Notes: a model not told the origin generated them from the sequence alone. A DNA stretch of 64,000 bases from Pseudomonas arsenicoxydans (GCF_900103875.1 NZ_LT629705.1:5279001-5343000), one strand, 5' to 3'. Numbered from the stretch's first letter, positions 11,391 to 25,478 are shown. A program made the numbers and translations.

Positions 11391-12647
11391 TTACATATGC
11401 GAGATGAGCGCATCACCGAACGCGGACGAAGACAGCAGCTTCGCGCCTTCCATCAAACGGTGGAAGTCATAGGTCACGGTCTTGGCGGAAATCGCGCCGT
11501 TGGTGCCCTTGATGATCAGATCAGCCGCTTCGGTCCAGCCCATGTGACGCAGCATCATCTCTGCGGACAGGATCAGCGAGCCCGGGTTGACCTGGTCCTT
11601 GCCGGCGTATTTCGGCGCAGTACCGTGGGTCGCTTCGAACATCGCAATGGTGTCGGACAGGTTGGCACCCGGCGCGATACCGATACCGCCCACTTCGGCC
11701 GCCAGGGCGTCGGAGAGGTAGTCACCGTTCAGGTTCAGGGTCGCGATCACATCGTACTCGGCCGGGCGCAGCAGGATCTGCTGGAGCATGGCGTCGGCGA
11801 TTGCGTCTTTGACGATAACGTTCTTACCGGTTTTCGGGTTCTTGAACTGCATCCACGGACCGCCGTCGAGCAGGGTCGCGCCGAACTCTTCAGCCGCCAC
11901 TTCGTAGGCCCATTCCTTGAAGGCACCTTCGGTGAACTTCATGATGTTGCCTTTGTGCACGATGGTCAGCGAATCGCGGTCGTTGTCGACCACATATTGC
12001 AGAGCCTTGCGCGCCAGACGCTTGGTGCCTTGCAGGGAAACCGGCTTGATGCCGATGCCGCAATTTTCGTCGAAACGGATCTTGGTGACGCCCATTTCAT
12101 CTTTCAGGAACTTGATGACCTTGGTCGCTTCCGGCGAACCGGCTTTCCACTCGATACCGGCGTAGATGTCTTCCGAGTTCTCGCGGAAGATCGTCATGTC
12201 GACATCGCCTGGCTTCTTGACCGGGCTCGGCACACCTTCGAACCAGCGTACCGGACGCAGGCAGACATACAGGTCGAGCTGCTGACGCAGGGCCACGTTC
12301 AGCGAACGGATGCCGCCACCGACCGGAGTGGTCAGAGGGCCCTTGATGGAAACCACGTAATCTTTAACTGCGTCCAGGGTTTCCTGAGGTAGCCAGGTGT
12401 CCTGATCGTAAACCTGAGTCGCTTTCTCCCCGGCATAGACTTCCATCCAGGAAATTTTGCGCTCGCCGCCGTAAGCCTTCTTAACAGCAGCATCGACAAC
12501 CTTGATCATGACCGGGCTGATATCAACGCCAATACCATCGCCTTCGATGAAGGGGATGATCGGGTTGTTAGGAACATTGAGAGAATGGTCTGCGTTGACG
12601 GTGATTTTGTCGCCGACTGCTGGAACCTGAATCTTCTTGTATCCCAT
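11391..12647 (-). CDS. icd: NADP-dependent isocitrate dehydrogenase, homodimeric type
   Basis: TCA-cycle enzyme converting isocitrate to 2-oxoglutarate. 418 residues, the usual length of E. coli-type Icd. Visible are [13 protein letters not shown] near residue 30, the substrate loop [13 protein letters not shown], whose Ser is the residue AceK phosphorylates in E. coli, [13 protein letters not shown], and the NADP region [13 protein letters not shown] start at [13 protein letters not shown] (12647), with GGAG upstream, rather than at longer in-frame starts. It is divergent from a second, unrelated isocitrate dehydrogenase (idh). Confidence 0.95.
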   Translation of the reverse strand: MGYKKIQVPAVGDKITVNADHSLNVPNNPIIPFIEGDGIGVDISPVMIKVVDAAVKKAYGGERKISWMEVYAGEKATQVYDQDTWLPQETLDAVKDYVVSIKGPLTTPVGGGIRSLNVALRQQLDLYVCLRPVRWFEGVPSPVKKPGDVDMTIFRENSEDIYAGIEWKAGSPEATKVIKFLKDEMGVTKIRFDENCGIGIKPVSLQGTKRLARKALQYVVDNDRDSLTIVHKGNIMKFTEGAFKEWAYEVAAEEFGATLLDGGPWMQFKNPKTGKNVIVKDAIADAMLQQILLRPAEYDVIATLNLNGDYLSDALAAEVGGIGIAPGANLSDTIAMFEATHGTAPKYAGKDQVNPGSLILSAEMMLRHMGWTEAADLIIKGTNGAISAKTVTYDFHRLMEGAKLLSSSAFGDALISHM

Positions 12648-15382
<2,735 letters not shown>

Positions 15383-15399
15383 GGTTGTAAGGATGCAAA

Positions 15400-15428
15400 G
15401 AAGCCCCGGCCCAGTGCCGGGGTTTCTG
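15400..15428 (+). terminator. Intrinsic terminator after idh
   Basis: GCCCCGGC/GCCGGGG-type stem around CAGT, followed by TTTCTGTTT, about 18 bases past the idh stop. Confidence 0.75.
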
Positions 15429-15451
15429 TTTCCGAGCCGCACACAAAGCAA

Positions 15452-15545
15452 ATGTGGGAGCGAGCCTGCTCGCGATAGCGATATATCATTCAACATTGAT
15501 GTCGACTGACCTACCACTATCGCGAGCAGGCTCACTCCCACATTG
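15452..15545. repeat. Paired REP element (REPIN)
   Basis: Two inverted copies of a REP unit, ATGTGGGAGCGAGCCTGCTC and its complement, flank about 45 bases. This REP variant (GAGCCTGCTCGC core) differs from the GGGCTTGCCCGC variant at the other three REP sites in the window. Lies between idh and nudJ. Confidence 0.85.
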
Positions 15546-15580
15546 ATCTATGTTCCAACATTAGAAATCGAGGAAGCTCT

Positions 15581-16027
15581 ATGGATTGGCTACCCCACAT
15601 CACCGTCGCCACCATCGTCGAAGACAACGGCCGCTTCCTGATGGTCGAAGAAACCAAGCACGGACGAACAGTGCTCAACCAACCCGCCGGCCACCTCGAC
15701 CCGGACGAAACCCTGATCGAAGCCGCCGTGCGTGAAACCCTTGAAGAAACCGGCTGGGACGTCGAACCGACCGGCGTGGTGGGCATTTACCTCTACACCG
15801 CCCCGAGCAACGGCGTGACCTACCAGCGCGTCTGCTTCACCGCAAAACCGCTCAAACACCACCCGGACTATCAACTGGACGACGGTATCGTCGGTGCAAA
15901 GTGGCTGACGCGTGACGAACTGCTGGCACAGCGCGCAAACTGGCGCAGTGAGCTGATCATCCGCTGTATCGATGATTATCTGGACGGTAAACACTTCGGT
16001 CTCGAACTGATCCGCCCTTCTCTTTAG
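15581..16027 (+). CDS. nudJ: Nudix hydrolase, NudJ-type phosphatase
   Basis: 148 residues. The Nudix box is complete: GHLDPDETLIEAAVRETLEE followed by TGW (about residues 38-60), with the metal-binding REtleE glutamates. The family hydrolyses nucleoside and thiamine (HMP-PP) diphosphates. Gene order NudJ-MnmA-HflD-PurB matches E. coli, where nudJ (ymfB) also precedes mnmA. GAGGAAG lies about five bases before the ATG. Confidence 0.9.
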   Translation: MDWLPHITVATIVEDNGRFLMVEETKHGRTVLNQPAGHLDPDETLIEAAVRETLEETGWDVEPTGVVGIYLYTAPSNGVTYQRVCFTAKPLKHHPDYQLDDGIVGAKWLTRDELLAQRANWRSELIIRCIDDYLDGKHFGLELIRPSL

Positions 16028-16086
16028 CCTTGCGGGCTTCGGCCTGCTAGAATCGCGTCCTTTTTCAAGACACTCATTGAATCCCT

Positions 16087-17211
16087 ATGCGTGATCCAGC
16101 CCCTTCTGACACACAAAAGAAGCGCGTCATTGTCGGCATGTCCGGCGGCGTGGACTCTTCCGTTTCCGCTCTCCTGCTGATCGAGCAGGGTTATGAGGTG
16201 GAAGGCCTGTTCATGAAGAACTGGGAAGAAGACGATGGAACGGAATACTGCACCGCCATGGATGACCTGGCGGATGCCCAGGCCGTGTGCGACAAGATTG
16301 GCATCAAGCTGCACACCGCCAACTTCGCCGCCGAGTACTGGGACAACGTGTTCGAGCACTTCCTGGCCGAATACAAGGCCGGGCGCACGCCAAACCCGGA
16401 CATCCTGTGCAACCGCGAGATCAAGTTCAAGGCGTTCCTCGACTACGCCATGGTGCTCGGCGCCGACCTGATTGCCACCGGCCACTACGTGCGCCGCCGC
16501 GACATCGATGGCCGCACCGAACTGCTCAAGGGCCTGGACCCGAACAAGGACCAGAGCTACTTCCTGCACGCTGTCGGCGGTGAACAGATCGCCAAGACCC
16601 TGTTCCCGGTCGGCGAGCTGGAAAAGCCCGAAGTGCGCGCGATTGCCGAGAAGCATGAGCTGGCAACCGCGAAGAAAAAGGACTCCACAGGGATTTGCTT
16701 TATCGGCGAACGCCGCTTCAGCGATTTCCTCAAGCAATACCTGCCGGCCCAGCCAGGCGAGATCAAGACCACCGAAGGTGAAGTCATCGGCCGCCACCAC
16801 GGCTTGATGTATCACACCATCGGCCAGCGCCAGGGCCTGGGCATCGGCGGCTTGAAAGACGCCGGTGACGAGCCGTGGTACGTGTTGATCAAGGATCTGG
16901 AACACAACGAGCTGATCGTTGGCCAGGGCAATGACCACCCTTACCTGTTCTCCCGCGCCCTGCTCGCCTCGGATATCTATTGGGTCAACCCGATCGATCT
17001 GAGCGAGCCGCGCAAGTTGACCGCCAAGGTCCGTTATCGCCAGAGCGATCAACCTTGCACACTGGAAAAGACCGCCACCGGTTACCGCGCAACCTTCGAT
17101 GACCCGCAACGCGCGGTCACCCCGGGCCAGTCGGTGGTGTTCTATGACGGTGAAATCTGCCTCGGCGGTGGCGTCATCGAAGTCGCAGAACCCTGGAGCA
17201 GCAAGGCATGA
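16087..17211 (+). CDS. mnmA: tRNA-specific 2-thiouridylase MnmA
   Basis: Installs the 2-thio group on U34 of tRNA Lys, Glu and Gln using sulfur from the Tus relay. 374 residues. PP-loop [13 protein letters not shown] lies near residue 18; the first catalytic Cys is in [13 protein letters not shown] and the second in [15 protein letters not shown] 16087 starts [20 protein letters not shown]. The stop overlaps the hflD start by four bases (ATGA), suggesting translational coupling. Confidence 0.97.
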   Translation: MRDPAPSDTQKKRVIVGMSGGVDSSVSALLLIEQGYEVEGLFMKNWEEDDGTEYCTAMDDLADAQAVCDKIGIKLHTANFAAEYWDNVFEHFLAEYKAGRTPNPDILCNREIKFKAFLDYAMVLGADLIATGHYVRRRDIDGRTELLKGLDPNKDQSYFLHAVGGEQIAKTLFPVGELEKPEVRAIAEKHELATAKKKDSTGICFIGERRFSDFLKQYLPAQPGEIKTTEGEVIGRHHGLMYHTIGQRQGLGIGGLKDAGDEPWYVLIKDLEHNELIVGQGNDHPYLFSRALLASDIYWVNPIDLSEPRKLTAKVRYRQSDQPCTLEKTATGYRATFDDPQRAVTPGQSVVFYDGEICLGGGVIEVAEPWSSKA

Positions 17212-17831
17212 GCCCCACTCAGGAGCAACTGACGGCGCTGGGCGGCGTGTTTCTCGCCGCCGTCCTCGTCGACAAGATTGCCAAGACCGGCCAGACCAGC
17301 GAAGCCGGTCTGACCTGCATGCTCGGCAGCCTGCTGATTCGTGACCCCAAGGACACCCTAGAAGTGTACGGCGGCGACGATCTCAACCTGCGTGAAGGCT
17401 ATCGCGCCTTGATCGGCGCCTTGGAACGCGATCCGAGCACCCTGCAGCGCGAGCCGCTGCGCTATGCCCTGGCCATGCTGGGCCTTGAGCGCCAACTGGC
17501 CAAGCGCGGCGACATGCTCGACGCGATCGGCAAGCGCCTGCCGCAGATTCAATCCCAGGTCGAACACTTCGGCCCGGCGCACGAAAACGTGATCGCCGCC
17601 TGCGGCGCACTGTACCAGGACACGCTGAGCACCCTGCGCCAACGGATTCAGGTCCACGGCGACATGCGCAACCTGCAGCAACCGAGCAACGCCTCGAAAA
17701 TCCGCGCCCTGTTGCTGGCCGGTATTCGTTCGGCGCGCCTGTGGCGGCAGTTGGGCGGTCATCGCTGGCAGCTGGTGATCAGCCGTCGCAAGTTGCTCAA
17801 AGAGCTTTACCCGCTGATGCGCAGCAGCTGA
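17208..17831 (+). CDS. hflD: High frequency lysogenization protein HflD homolog
   Basis: 207 residues, mostly helical, typical length of the HflD family. In E. coli HflD is a peripheral membrane protein that binds phage lambda CII; its housekeeping role is unclear. Recognised from [19 protein letters not shown] near the N-terminus and from its place between mnmA and purB, conserved in gammaproteobacteria. Overlaps mnmA by four bases; purB starts 126 bases on. Confidence 0.9.
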   Translation: MSPTQEQLTALGGVFLAAVLVDKIAKTGQTSEAGLTCMLGSLLIRDPKDTLEVYGGDDLNLREGYRALIGALERDPSTLQREPLRYALAMLGLERQLAKRGDMLDAIGKRLPQIQSQVEHFGPAHENVIAACGALYQDTLSTLRQRIQVHGDMRNLQQPSNASKIRALLLAGIRSARLWRQLGGHRWQLVISRRKLLKELYPLMRSS

Positions 17832-17870
17832 ACCGCGCCCGCAACACTGTTTTAGATCTGTAACGCGTAA

Positions 17871-19328
<1,458 letters not shown>

Positions 19329-19349
19329 TCGACCGCTGTACCCGTTTGA

Positions 19350-19376
19350 GACGCCCGGCAGCGCCGGGCGTTTTTA
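19350..19376 (+). terminator. Intrinsic terminator after purB
   Basis: ACGCCCGGC and GCCGGGCGT stem around AGC-type loop with TTTTT, about 22 bases past the purB stop. Confidence 0.9.
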
Positions 19377-19414
19377 TTCCCGTCTGAAAAGTGCTTTTTT
19401 TCAATAGGTTACAC

Positions 19415-20584
19415 ATGAATCCTGACATTCCTCTTCAACTCCTGGGCGGTATCACGGCGCGCGAATTCCTGCGCGACTACTGGCAGAAAAAACCTCTGCT
19501 GATCCGCCAGGCGATTCCTGAATTCGAAAGCCCGATCGATCCCGACGAATTGGCCGGCCTCGCGCTTGAAGAAGAAGTTGAATCGCGTCTGGTAATCGAG
19601 CACGGCGAGCGTCCTTGGGAATTGCGCCGCGGCCCGTTCGCCGAAGACGAATTCAGCAAACTGCCGGAAACCGAGTGGACCCTGCTGGTTCAAGCGGTTG
19701 ACCAGTTCGTGCCAGAAGTCGGCGAACTGCTGGAGAACTTCCGCTTCCTGCCGAGCTGGCGCGTCGACGACGTGATGATCAGCTTCGCCGCCCCAGGTGG
19801 CAGCGTCGGCCCGCACTTCGATAACTACGATGTGTTCCTGCTGCAAGGTCACGGCAAGCGCAATTGGAAAATCGGCCAAATGTGCGACTCCGAAAGCAAG
19901 CTGCTGCCACACGCGGACCTGCGCATTCTCGCCGACTTCGAAGCCACCGATGAGTGGGTTCTGGAACCGGGCGACATGCTCTATCTGCCGCCACGCCTGG
20001 CCCATTGCGGCGTCGCGATTGATGACTGCATGACCTACTCGGTCGGCTTCCGCGCCCCGAGCGCCTCCGAAGTGCTGACTCACTTCACCGACTTCCTCAG
20101 CCAATTCCTGACCGACGAAGAGCGCTACACCGATGCCGACGCCCTGCCGGCGGTCGATCCGCACCAGATTCAGCACGACGCTCTTGATCGCCTGAAAGCC
20201 TTGCTCGCCGAGCACATGAGCGACGAGCGACTGCTGTTGACCTGGTTCGGCCAGTACATGACCGAACCGCGTTATCCGGAACTGGTGGTCGGCCCGGAAG
20301 AAGTCGAAGAAGAAGACTTTCTCGCGAGCCTGGAACAAGGCGCCGTGCTAATCCGCAACCCGAGTGCGCGCCTGGCATGGTCGGAAGTGGATGACGATCT
20401 GCTGTTGTTCGCCAGCGGCCAGAGCCGCTACCTGCCGGGCAAACTGCGCGAACTGCTGAAGTTGATCTGCGCTGCCGACGCCCTGCACACCGACAACCTC
20501 GGTGACTGGCTGAACGACGAAGACGGTCGCGGCTTGCTGTGCGAACTGGTCAAACAAGGCAGCCTGGGGTTTGCCGATGAATAA
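19415..20584 (+). CDS. roxA: RoxA-type JmjC ribosomal oxygenase (50S L16 arginine hydroxylase)
   Basis: 2-oxoglutarate/Fe(II) oxygenase of the YcfD/RoxA family, which hydroxylates an Arg of ribosomal protein uL16 in E. coli. 389 residues. The N-terminal JmjC fold has PGGSVGPHFDNYDVFLLQ, giving the HxD metal pair, GKRNWKIG for the co-substrate, and a distal His in LAHCGVAIDD. The C-terminal half forms dimerisation and winged-helix regions. ATG 19415 is chosen on conservation of MNPDIPLQLLGG. It overlaps the next gene by eight bases. Confidence 0.92.
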   Translation: MNPDIPLQLLGGITAREFLRDYWQKKPLLIRQAIPEFESPIDPDELAGLALEEEVESRLVIEHGERPWELRRGPFAEDEFSKLPETEWTLLVQAVDQFVPEVGELLENFRFLPSWRVDDVMISFAAPGGSVGPHFDNYDVFLLQGHGKRNWKIGQMCDSESKLLPHADLRILADFEATDEWVLEPGDMLYLPPRLAHCGVAIDDCMTYSVGFRAPSASEVLTHFTDFLSQFLTDEERYTDADALPAVDPHQIQHDALDRLKALLAEHMSDERLLLTWFGQYMTEPRYPELVVGPEEVEEEDFLASLEQGAVLIRNPSARLAWSEVDDDLLLFASGQSRYLPGKLRELLKLICAADALHTDNLGDWLNDEDGRGLLCELVKQGSLGFADE

Positions 20585-21002
20585 AATTCACGTACGTGTC
20601 GCAGACTGGCAGAAGGATATCGCCGAGATCCGGCGCATTCGTGAGACGGTGTTCATCGCCGAGCAATCCGTTCCGCCTGAACTGGAATGGGATGCCGATG
20701 ACGCAACGGCGGTGCATTTCCTGGCCTACGAGGGCGACTTTCCGATTGGCACCGCCCGCCTGTTGCCCGACGGTCATGTCGGCCGGGTGTCGGTGCTCAA
20801 AGACTGGCGCGGCTTGAAAGTCGGCGATGCACTGATGCACGCGGTAATCGGTGAAGCCGAGAAACGCGGGCTGAAGCAGCAGATGCTGAGCGCGCAAGTG
20901 CAGGCCACGGCGTTCTATGAGCGCCTGGGCTTCAGCATGGTCAGTGAGGAATTCCTGGAAGCCGGAATTCCGCATGTGGACATGGTGCGGCACTCCGTCT
21001 GA
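20577..21002 (+). CDS. GNAT family N-acetyltransferase
   Basis: 141 residues, ElaA/YjdJ-like small GNAT: VFIAEQSVPPELEWD near the N-terminus, the acetyl-CoA pyrophosphate loop DWRGLKVGDALMHAVI (canonical R/Q-x-x-G-x-G/A) around residue 78, and FYERLGFSMVSEEFLEAGIP. Its substrate cannot be told from sequence. The ATG sits inside the last codons of roxA (ATGAATAA, eight-base overlap), so the two are translationally coupled; a link to ribosome modification is only suggestive. Confidence 0.85.
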   Translation: MNKIHVRVADWQKDIAEIRRIRETVFIAEQSVPPELEWDADDATAVHFLAYEGDFPIGTARLLPDGHVGRVSVLKDWRGLKVGDALMHAVIGEAEKRGLKQQMLSAQVQATAFYERLGFSMVSEEFLEAGIPHVDMVRHSV

Positions 21003-21031
21003 CGCCGCGATAGCGGCGGCAAGAACACCAC

Positions 21032-21069
21032 AAAACGCCCCGGCCATCTTCGGATACCGGGGCGTTTTG
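21032..21069 (+). terminator. Intrinsic terminator after the GNAT gene
   Basis: AAAACGCCCCGG and CCGGGGCGTTTT form a 12-bp perfect stem around a 14-base loop. The A-run on one side and T-run on the other make it potentially bidirectional. Confidence 0.88.
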
Positions 21070-21148
21070 CTGTCTACGATTCAACTTGCCCCACCCCGGG
21101 CCGACAAACTGGCAATATCAACACTTCAAGATGGCGGAGATAACGGAT

Positions 21149-21910
21149 ATGTCCCTACGCACCCTGCTCACCACGTTGCTGCTGAGCTGCAGTTTTTCGG
21201 CCATGGCAGCCACCGAGATCGTGCCCCTGAACTACCGCACCAGTGACGATATGCTGCCGATGGCGCAGAACTTCATCGGCAAGGACGGCCAGGTCAGCGC
21301 TTATGGCAACCAGCTCATTGTCAATGCCGATCAACGCAAGATCGACGAACTTAAGGCACTGATCTCGCAACTCGACGTTGCAGCCAAGCGCTTGCTGATT
21401 ACCGTCGATACCAACGAAAACAACTTCCAGGGCGACCAGGGATATTCAGTCAACGGTGCCAAACCGAGCCAGACGCGCATCATCAATCGCAGCACCGACA
21501 GCCGTGATGGCGGCATCCAGCAAATCCAGGCCAGTGAAGGTGCTCCAGCGCTGATTCAGGTCGGCCAAAGTGTACCGCTGACCAGCGCACAGACCGATTC
21601 CTACGGTGATCTGCGCAGCCAGACTGAATACCGAAACGTCACCCAAGGGTTCTATGTCACCGCCAGCGTCACCGGCGACATCGTTCACCTGGCGATCAGT
21701 ACCAACCGTGACCGCATGAGCCAGGAACGTCCCGATGTAGTGAATGTGCAAAGCACCGACACAACTGTCACGGGGCGCCTCGGCGAATGGATCACCCTGG
21801 CCGGAGTGAACCGCGAGACTCAAGCCGACAAACAGGGCCTGGCCCGCAGCTACTCGACTCAGGGCCGGGATGACATGACTCTGCGGGTGAAAGTCGATAC
21901 TTTGGACTAA
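21149..21910 (+). CDS. Small exported secretin-domain protein, function unknown
   Basis: 253 residues with a signal peptide (MSLRTLLTTLLLSCSFSAMA, then ATEIVPLNYR). Residues about 25-90 resemble a secretin N1/NolW ring-building domain (MLPMAQNFIGKDGQVSAYGN, then LIVNADQRKIDELKALISQL). The C-terminal half, about 150-253, resembles the first part of a secretin core (ITLAGV and a TQGFYVTASV strand), but the protein is far too short to make an outer-membrane channel. ATG 21149 has GGAG about ten bases upstream. It lies alone between a terminator and aceA; whether it assists a type II or type IV pilus secretin is not shown. Confidence 0.7.
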   Translation: MSLRTLLTTLLLSCSFSAMAATEIVPLNYRTSDDMLPMAQNFIGKDGQVSAYGNQLIVNADQRKIDELKALISQLDVAAKRLLITVDTNENNFQGDQGYSVNGAKPSQTRIINRSTDSRDGGIQQIQASEGAPALIQVGQSVPLTSAQTDSYGDLRSQTEYRNVTQGFYVTASVTGDIVHLAISTNRDRMSQERPDVVNVQSTDTTVTGRLGEWITLAGVNRETQADKQGLARSYSTQGRDDMTLRVKVDTLD

Positions 21911-21950
21911 ACCACCGAAAACTGACTGATTAGTCGTATTAGACCAAAGA

Positions 21951-21976
21951 TGTAGTGCCATAAAAAAAGCACTACA
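21951..21976. promoter_or_regulatory. RccR-like palindrome upstream of aceA
   Basis: TGTAGTGC and GCACTACA are perfect 8-base inverted arms around a 10-base A-rich spacer. The TGTAGT-spacer-ACTACA pattern resembles the operator I recall for RccR, the KDPG-responsive RpiR/HexR-family regulator that controls aceA in P. fluorescens. It lies 430 bases before the aceA start, so either the leader is long or the site acts at a distance. It could also serve as a weak terminator for the preceding gene. Confidence 0.55.
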
Positions 21977-22030
21977 AAACGTTTGACGATCGAAAAAAGC
22001 AAAGGCATGATGGCCTCGCTCCCGCTAATC

Positions 22031-22160
22031 AGGGGCCCTGGCAAGGGCCTTCGAAGCGTCGCTCGCAACTACCCCGCGAGCCGCTTCGTGTCTGTACCGC
22101 CCACAAGGTGTGTTTGACGAGGTTGCCGACTGGAACGAAGTTGTCCCGAGGGACGGAAGC
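22031..22160 (+). ncRNA. Structured leader or small RNA candidate upstream of aceA
   Basis: Within the 495-base gap before aceA, several stems fit close together: GGCCCT/AGGGCC with a GGCA loop (about 22033-22049), a 13-bp stem with a two-base bulge formed by CGAAGCG-TC-GCTCGC and GCGAGCCGCTTCG (22052-22087), and GTCCC/GGGAC (about 22143-22155). No open frame explains the conservation-like structure. It could be a cis-acting aceA leader or an independent sRNA; I cannot tell which. Confidence 0.4.
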
Positions 22161-22405
22161 GTAATTAGGTAACCCGGCTACACACTGAAGTTCGTATAAA
22201 GGCCCACGACGCCCGAATCCGCTCGCCAGTTTGCCCTTACCTGCTCACTTCCCCTCGAGCCCATCGTTCATCCCGTCGCCATCCCCGCCGAATCCGACTT
22301 GACCACCTAAGCTTCTGGTCAGCGAGCAGCCTCTTACGTTTGATTTGCGTAGTAGGCAGGAGCAGGAATTTTCCACCCCAGACCTATGCGACGAGGTTTA
22401 TCTCC

Positions 22406-23731
22406 ATGGCACTGACACGCGAACAGCAAATTGCAGCCCTCGAAAAAGATTGGGCTGAAAACCCACGCTGGAAAGGCGTGACACGCGCTTACTCCGCTGC
22501 TGACGTCGTCCGCCTGCGTGGCTCGGTTCAACCTGAGCACACCCTTGCAAGAATGGGCGCCGAGAAGCTGTGGAACCTGGTCACCCAGGGCGCCAAGCCG
22601 TCCTTCCGTCCTGAGAAAGATTTCGTCAACTGCATGGGCGCCCTGACCGGCGGCCAGGCTGTACAACAAGTTAAAGCCGGTATCCAGGCGATCTACCTGT
22701 CGGGCTGGCAGGTTGCTGCGGACAACAACTCCGCAGAATCGATGTACCCGGACCAGTCGCTGTACCCGGTGGATTCGGTTCCTACCGTGGTCAAGCGCAT
22801 CAACAACTCGTTCCGTCGCGCCGACCAGATCCAGTGGAAAGCCGGCAAGAACCCGGGCGACGAAGGTTACATCGACTACTTCGCGCCGATCGTAGCTGAC
22901 GCTGAAGCCGGTTTCGGCGGCGTTCTGAACGCTTACGAGCTGATGAAGAGCATGATCGAAGCAGGCGCCGCCGGCGTTCACTTCGAAGACCAACTGGCTT
23001 CCGTGAAAAAATGCGGCCACATGGGCGGCAAGGTACTGGTTCCTACCCAGGAAGCTGTACAGAAGCTGACCGCTGCTCGTTTGGCAGCTGACGTTGCCGG
23101 CACGCCGACCATCATCCTGGCCCGTACCGACGCAAACGCTGCTGACCTGCTGACTTCGGACTGCGACCCGTACGACCAGCCATTCGTGACTGGCGAACGC
23201 ACCCAGGAAGGCTTCTATAAAGTGCGCGCCGGTCTCGACCAGGCGATCGCTCGCGGCCTGGCTTACGCGCCGTACGCCGACCTGATCTGGTGCGAAACCG
23301 CCAAGCCGGATCTGGACGAGGCTCGTCGCTTCGCTGAAGCGATCAAGAAGGAATACCCGGACCAACTGCTGTCGTACAACTGCTCGCCTTCCTTCAACTG
23401 GAAGAAAAACCTGGACGACGCGACCATCGCCAAGTTCCAGCGCGAACTGTCCGCCATGGGTTACAAGCACCAGTTCATCACCCTGGCCGGCATTCACAAC
23501 ATGTGGCACAGCATGTTCAACCTGGCGCACGACTACGCCCGCAACGACATGACTGCCTACGTGAAGCTGCAAGAGCAAGAGTTCGCTGACGCCGCCAAGG
23601 GTTACACCTTCGTGGCTCACCAGCAGGAAGTGGGCACCGGCTACTTCGACGACATGACTACTGTGATCCAAGGTGGCTCGTCCTCGGTAACCGCACTGAC
23701 CGGTTCGACCGAAGAAGAACAGTTCCACTGA
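22406..23731 (+). CDS. aceA: Isocitrate lyase
   Basis: First enzyme of the glyoxylate shunt: isocitrate to succinate and glyoxylate. 441 residues, the shorter bacterial class, beginning [20 protein letters not shown]. The signature [17 protein letters not shown] holds the catalytic Cys; substrate and metal residues are in [27 protein letters not shown] and [19 protein letters not shown] precedes the ATG. It competes with the two isocitrate dehydrogenases encoded 7-11 kb upstream. Stand-alone transcript with its own terminator. Confidence 0.97.
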   Translation: MALTREQQIAALEKDWAENPRWKGVTRAYSAADVVRLRGSVQPEHTLARMGAEKLWNLVTQGAKPSFRPEKDFVNCMGALTGGQAVQQVKAGIQAIYLSGWQVAADNNSAESMYPDQSLYPVDSVPTVVKRINNSFRRADQIQWKAGKNPGDEGYIDYFAPIVADAEAGFGGVLNAYELMKSMIEAGAAGVHFEDQLASVKKCGHMGGKVLVPTQEAVQKLTAARLAADVAGTPTIILARTDANAADLLTSDCDPYDQPFVTGERTQEGFYKVRAGLDQAIARGLAYAPYADLIWCETAKPDLDEARRFAEAIKKEYPDQLLSYNCSPSFNWKKNLDDATIAKFQRELSAMGYKHQFITLAGIHNMWHSMFNLAHDYARNDMTAYVKLQEQEFADAAKGYTFVAHQQEVGTGYFDDMTTVIQGGSSSVTALTGSTEEEQFH

Positions 23732-23799
23732 TCTGCTTCGCCTGAGCAAACGGCCGCTGCGGATCGAATAGAAAGCTAACCGCAACGCCGCACATCTGA

Positions 23800-23827
23800 C
23801 GCCCCGACTGGTTCGGGGCGTTTTTTT
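23800..23827 (+). terminator. Intrinsic terminator after aceA
   Basis: CGCCCCGA and a TCGGGGCG-type arm enclose a short loop (ACTGGTT region), followed by seven T residues, about 70 bases past the stop. Confidence 0.9.
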
Positions 23828-23857
23828 GCCCACGATTTAGCAAACACTGCTACTCCC

Positions 23858-23947
23858 TGTGGGAGCGGGCTTGCCCGCGATGGCAGTCTGTCAGTCAATT
23901 CTGCAGCACCTGACACACCCTCATCGCGGGCAAGCCCGCTCCCACAG
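23858..23947. repeat. Paired REP element (REPIN)
   Basis: Inverted copies of CTGTGGGAGCGGGCTTGCCC (plus GCGATG) flank about 40 bases between aceA and the nuo operon. Same REP variant as at 44788 and 58871. Confidence 0.88.
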
Positions 23948-24106
23948 AGAACGCGCCATGGCGCAAAACCATCTGAAAAATCTTGATCCAGAGCAGTTTC
24001 CCCACCAGAAAAACAGGGTAAAACGACCCCGCCCGCTACTTGCAGTAACGCGCATATAAGACAACTTCCCGGTCGTCATCCCGTTAAGCAGTTTAAAAAC
24101 CAACTC

Positions 24107-24171
24107 AAACAATATTGATTATCATTTAGCGACAGCTATGTTCGTTACATTTCTTACAAAACAATATTGAT
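24107..24171 (+). promoter_or_regulatory. Repeated AAACAATATTGAT sites and candidate promoter of the nuo operon
   Basis: AAACAATATTGAT occurs at 24107-24119 and again at 24159-24171, 52 bases apart (about five helical turns); each has the palindrome CAATATTG. A weak promoter candidate, TTGATT (24115-24120), 16-base spacer, TATGTT (24137-24142), is bracketed by the two copies. The following 230 bases to nuoA hold no gene. This looks like a two-site operator, but the regulator is unknown. Confidence 0.4.
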
Positions 24172-24379
24172 GAAATGCCGGCTAATGCCCGCAGCGCATG
24201 GGCTACGGGCCTTCGGAGGTGCGCTATGTCCTTATTCCTATAAATAATTTCGCTATAGGAATTTTACTTGCAGAGTGTTGTGCCATAAAATCAGCGGGAT
24301 TGATTGCTGCGACATATCGTCACTGCTTTGTTTCTTTATCAAGCTCAGAGACCTTTGCTCTCTGTTAAGGATTACCAGC

Positions 24380-24793
24380 ATGCCCGAAGCGACAGGACTC
24401 ATGGCCCACAACTGGGGCTTTGCCATTTTCCTTCTGGGCGTTGTCGGCCTCTGTGCCTTCATGCTCGGCGTCTCCAGCCTTCTCGGGTCAAAAGCCTGGG
24501 GTCGCAGCAAAAACGAACCGTTCGAGTCCGGCATGCTACCTACAGGTGGCGCCCGCTTGCGGCTCTCAGCCAAATTCTATCTGGTCGCGATGCTCTTCGT
24601 GATCTTCGATATCGAAGCCCTCTTTCTCTTTGCCTGGTCTGTGTCCGTCCGCGAAAGCGGCTGGACCGGATTCGTCGAAGCTCTCGTTTTCATAGCAATT
24701 CTGTTGGCAGGTCTTGTCTACCTGTTCCGAGTGGGCGCCCTTGACTGGGCTCCGGAAGCTCGTCGCAAGCGGCAGGCGAAGCTGAAACAATGA
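24380..24793 (+). CDS. nuoA: NADH-quinone oxidoreductase subunit A
   Basis: Small membrane subunit of complex I. 137 residues with three predicted membrane helices (about 12-34, 68-90, 98-118) and the conserved loop [19 protein letters not shown] containing the acidic quinone-channel residues; [20 protein letters not shown] is the second helix. I chose ATG 24380 ([14 protein letters not shown]) over an upstream frame extension that resembles nothing. First gene of the nuo operon; nuoB begins 10 bases later. Confidence 0.95.
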   Translation: MPEATGLMAHNWGFAIFLLGVVGLCAFMLGVSSLLGSKAWGRSKNEPFESGMLPTGGARLRLSAKFYLVAMLFVIFDIEALFLFAWSVSVRESGWTGFVEALVFIAILLAGLVYLFRVGALDWAPEARRKRQAKLKQ

Positions 24794-24803
24794 GGCTTTG
24801 GCA

Positions 24804-25478
24804 ATGCAATACAATCTCACCAGGATCGACCCCGATGCTCCTAACGAGCAGTATCCGATTGGCGAACGGGAAACCGTTTCCGATCCGTTAGAAGATCAAG
24901 TCCACAAAAACATCTTCATGGGCAAGCTCGAAGACGTGCTTAACGGCACGATCAACTGGGGGCGCAAGAACTCCCTGTGGCCGTATAACTTCGGTCTTTC
25001 GTGCTGCTACGTGGAAATGACCACCGCCTTCACGGCGCCCCACGACATCGCGCGCTTTGGCGCCGAGGTTATCCGGGCATCGCCGCGTCAGGCGGACTTC
25101 ATGGTTATCGCCGGTACCTGCTTCATCAAGATGGCGCCGATCATTCAGCGTCTCTACGAGCAAATGCTCGAACCTAAATGGGTTATTTCCATGGGTTCGT
25201 GCGCCAACTCCGGTGGCATGTACGACATCTACTCTGTCGTTCAAGGGGTGGACAAGTTCCTGCCCGTGGACGTCTACGTGCCTGGCTGCCCGCCCCGTCC
25301 TGAAGCGTTCCTGCAAGGCTTGATGCTCTTGCAAGAGTCGATTGGACAGGAGCGTCGTCCGCTTTCCTGGGTCGTCGGCGATCAAGGCGTATACCGCGCC
25401 GAGATGCCTTCCGAGAAGGAAAAGCGCCGCGAACAGCGAATCGCAGTCACCAACCTGCGCAGCCCCGACGAAGTCTGA
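24804..25478 (+). CDS. nuoB: NADH-quinone oxidoreductase subunit B
   Basis: Peripheral-arm subunit carrying cluster N2, the last iron-sulfur centre before quinone. 224 residues. The four cysteine ligands are visible in [17 protein letters not shown] and [12 protein letters not shown] 24804 is preceded by TGAGG, which overlaps the nuoA stop. A 72-base gap separates it from nuoCD. Confidence 0.97.
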   Translation: MQYNLTRIDPDAPNEQYPIGERETVSDPLEDQVHKNIFMGKLEDVLNGTINWGRKNSLWPYNFGLSCCYVEMTTAFTAPHDIARFGAEVIRASPRQADFMVIAGTCFIKMAPIIQRLYEQMLEPKWVISMGSCANSGGMYDIYSVVQGVDKFLPVDVYVPGCPPRPEAFLQGLMLLQESIGQERRPLSWVVGDQGVYRAEMPSEKEKRREQRIAVTNLRSPDEV

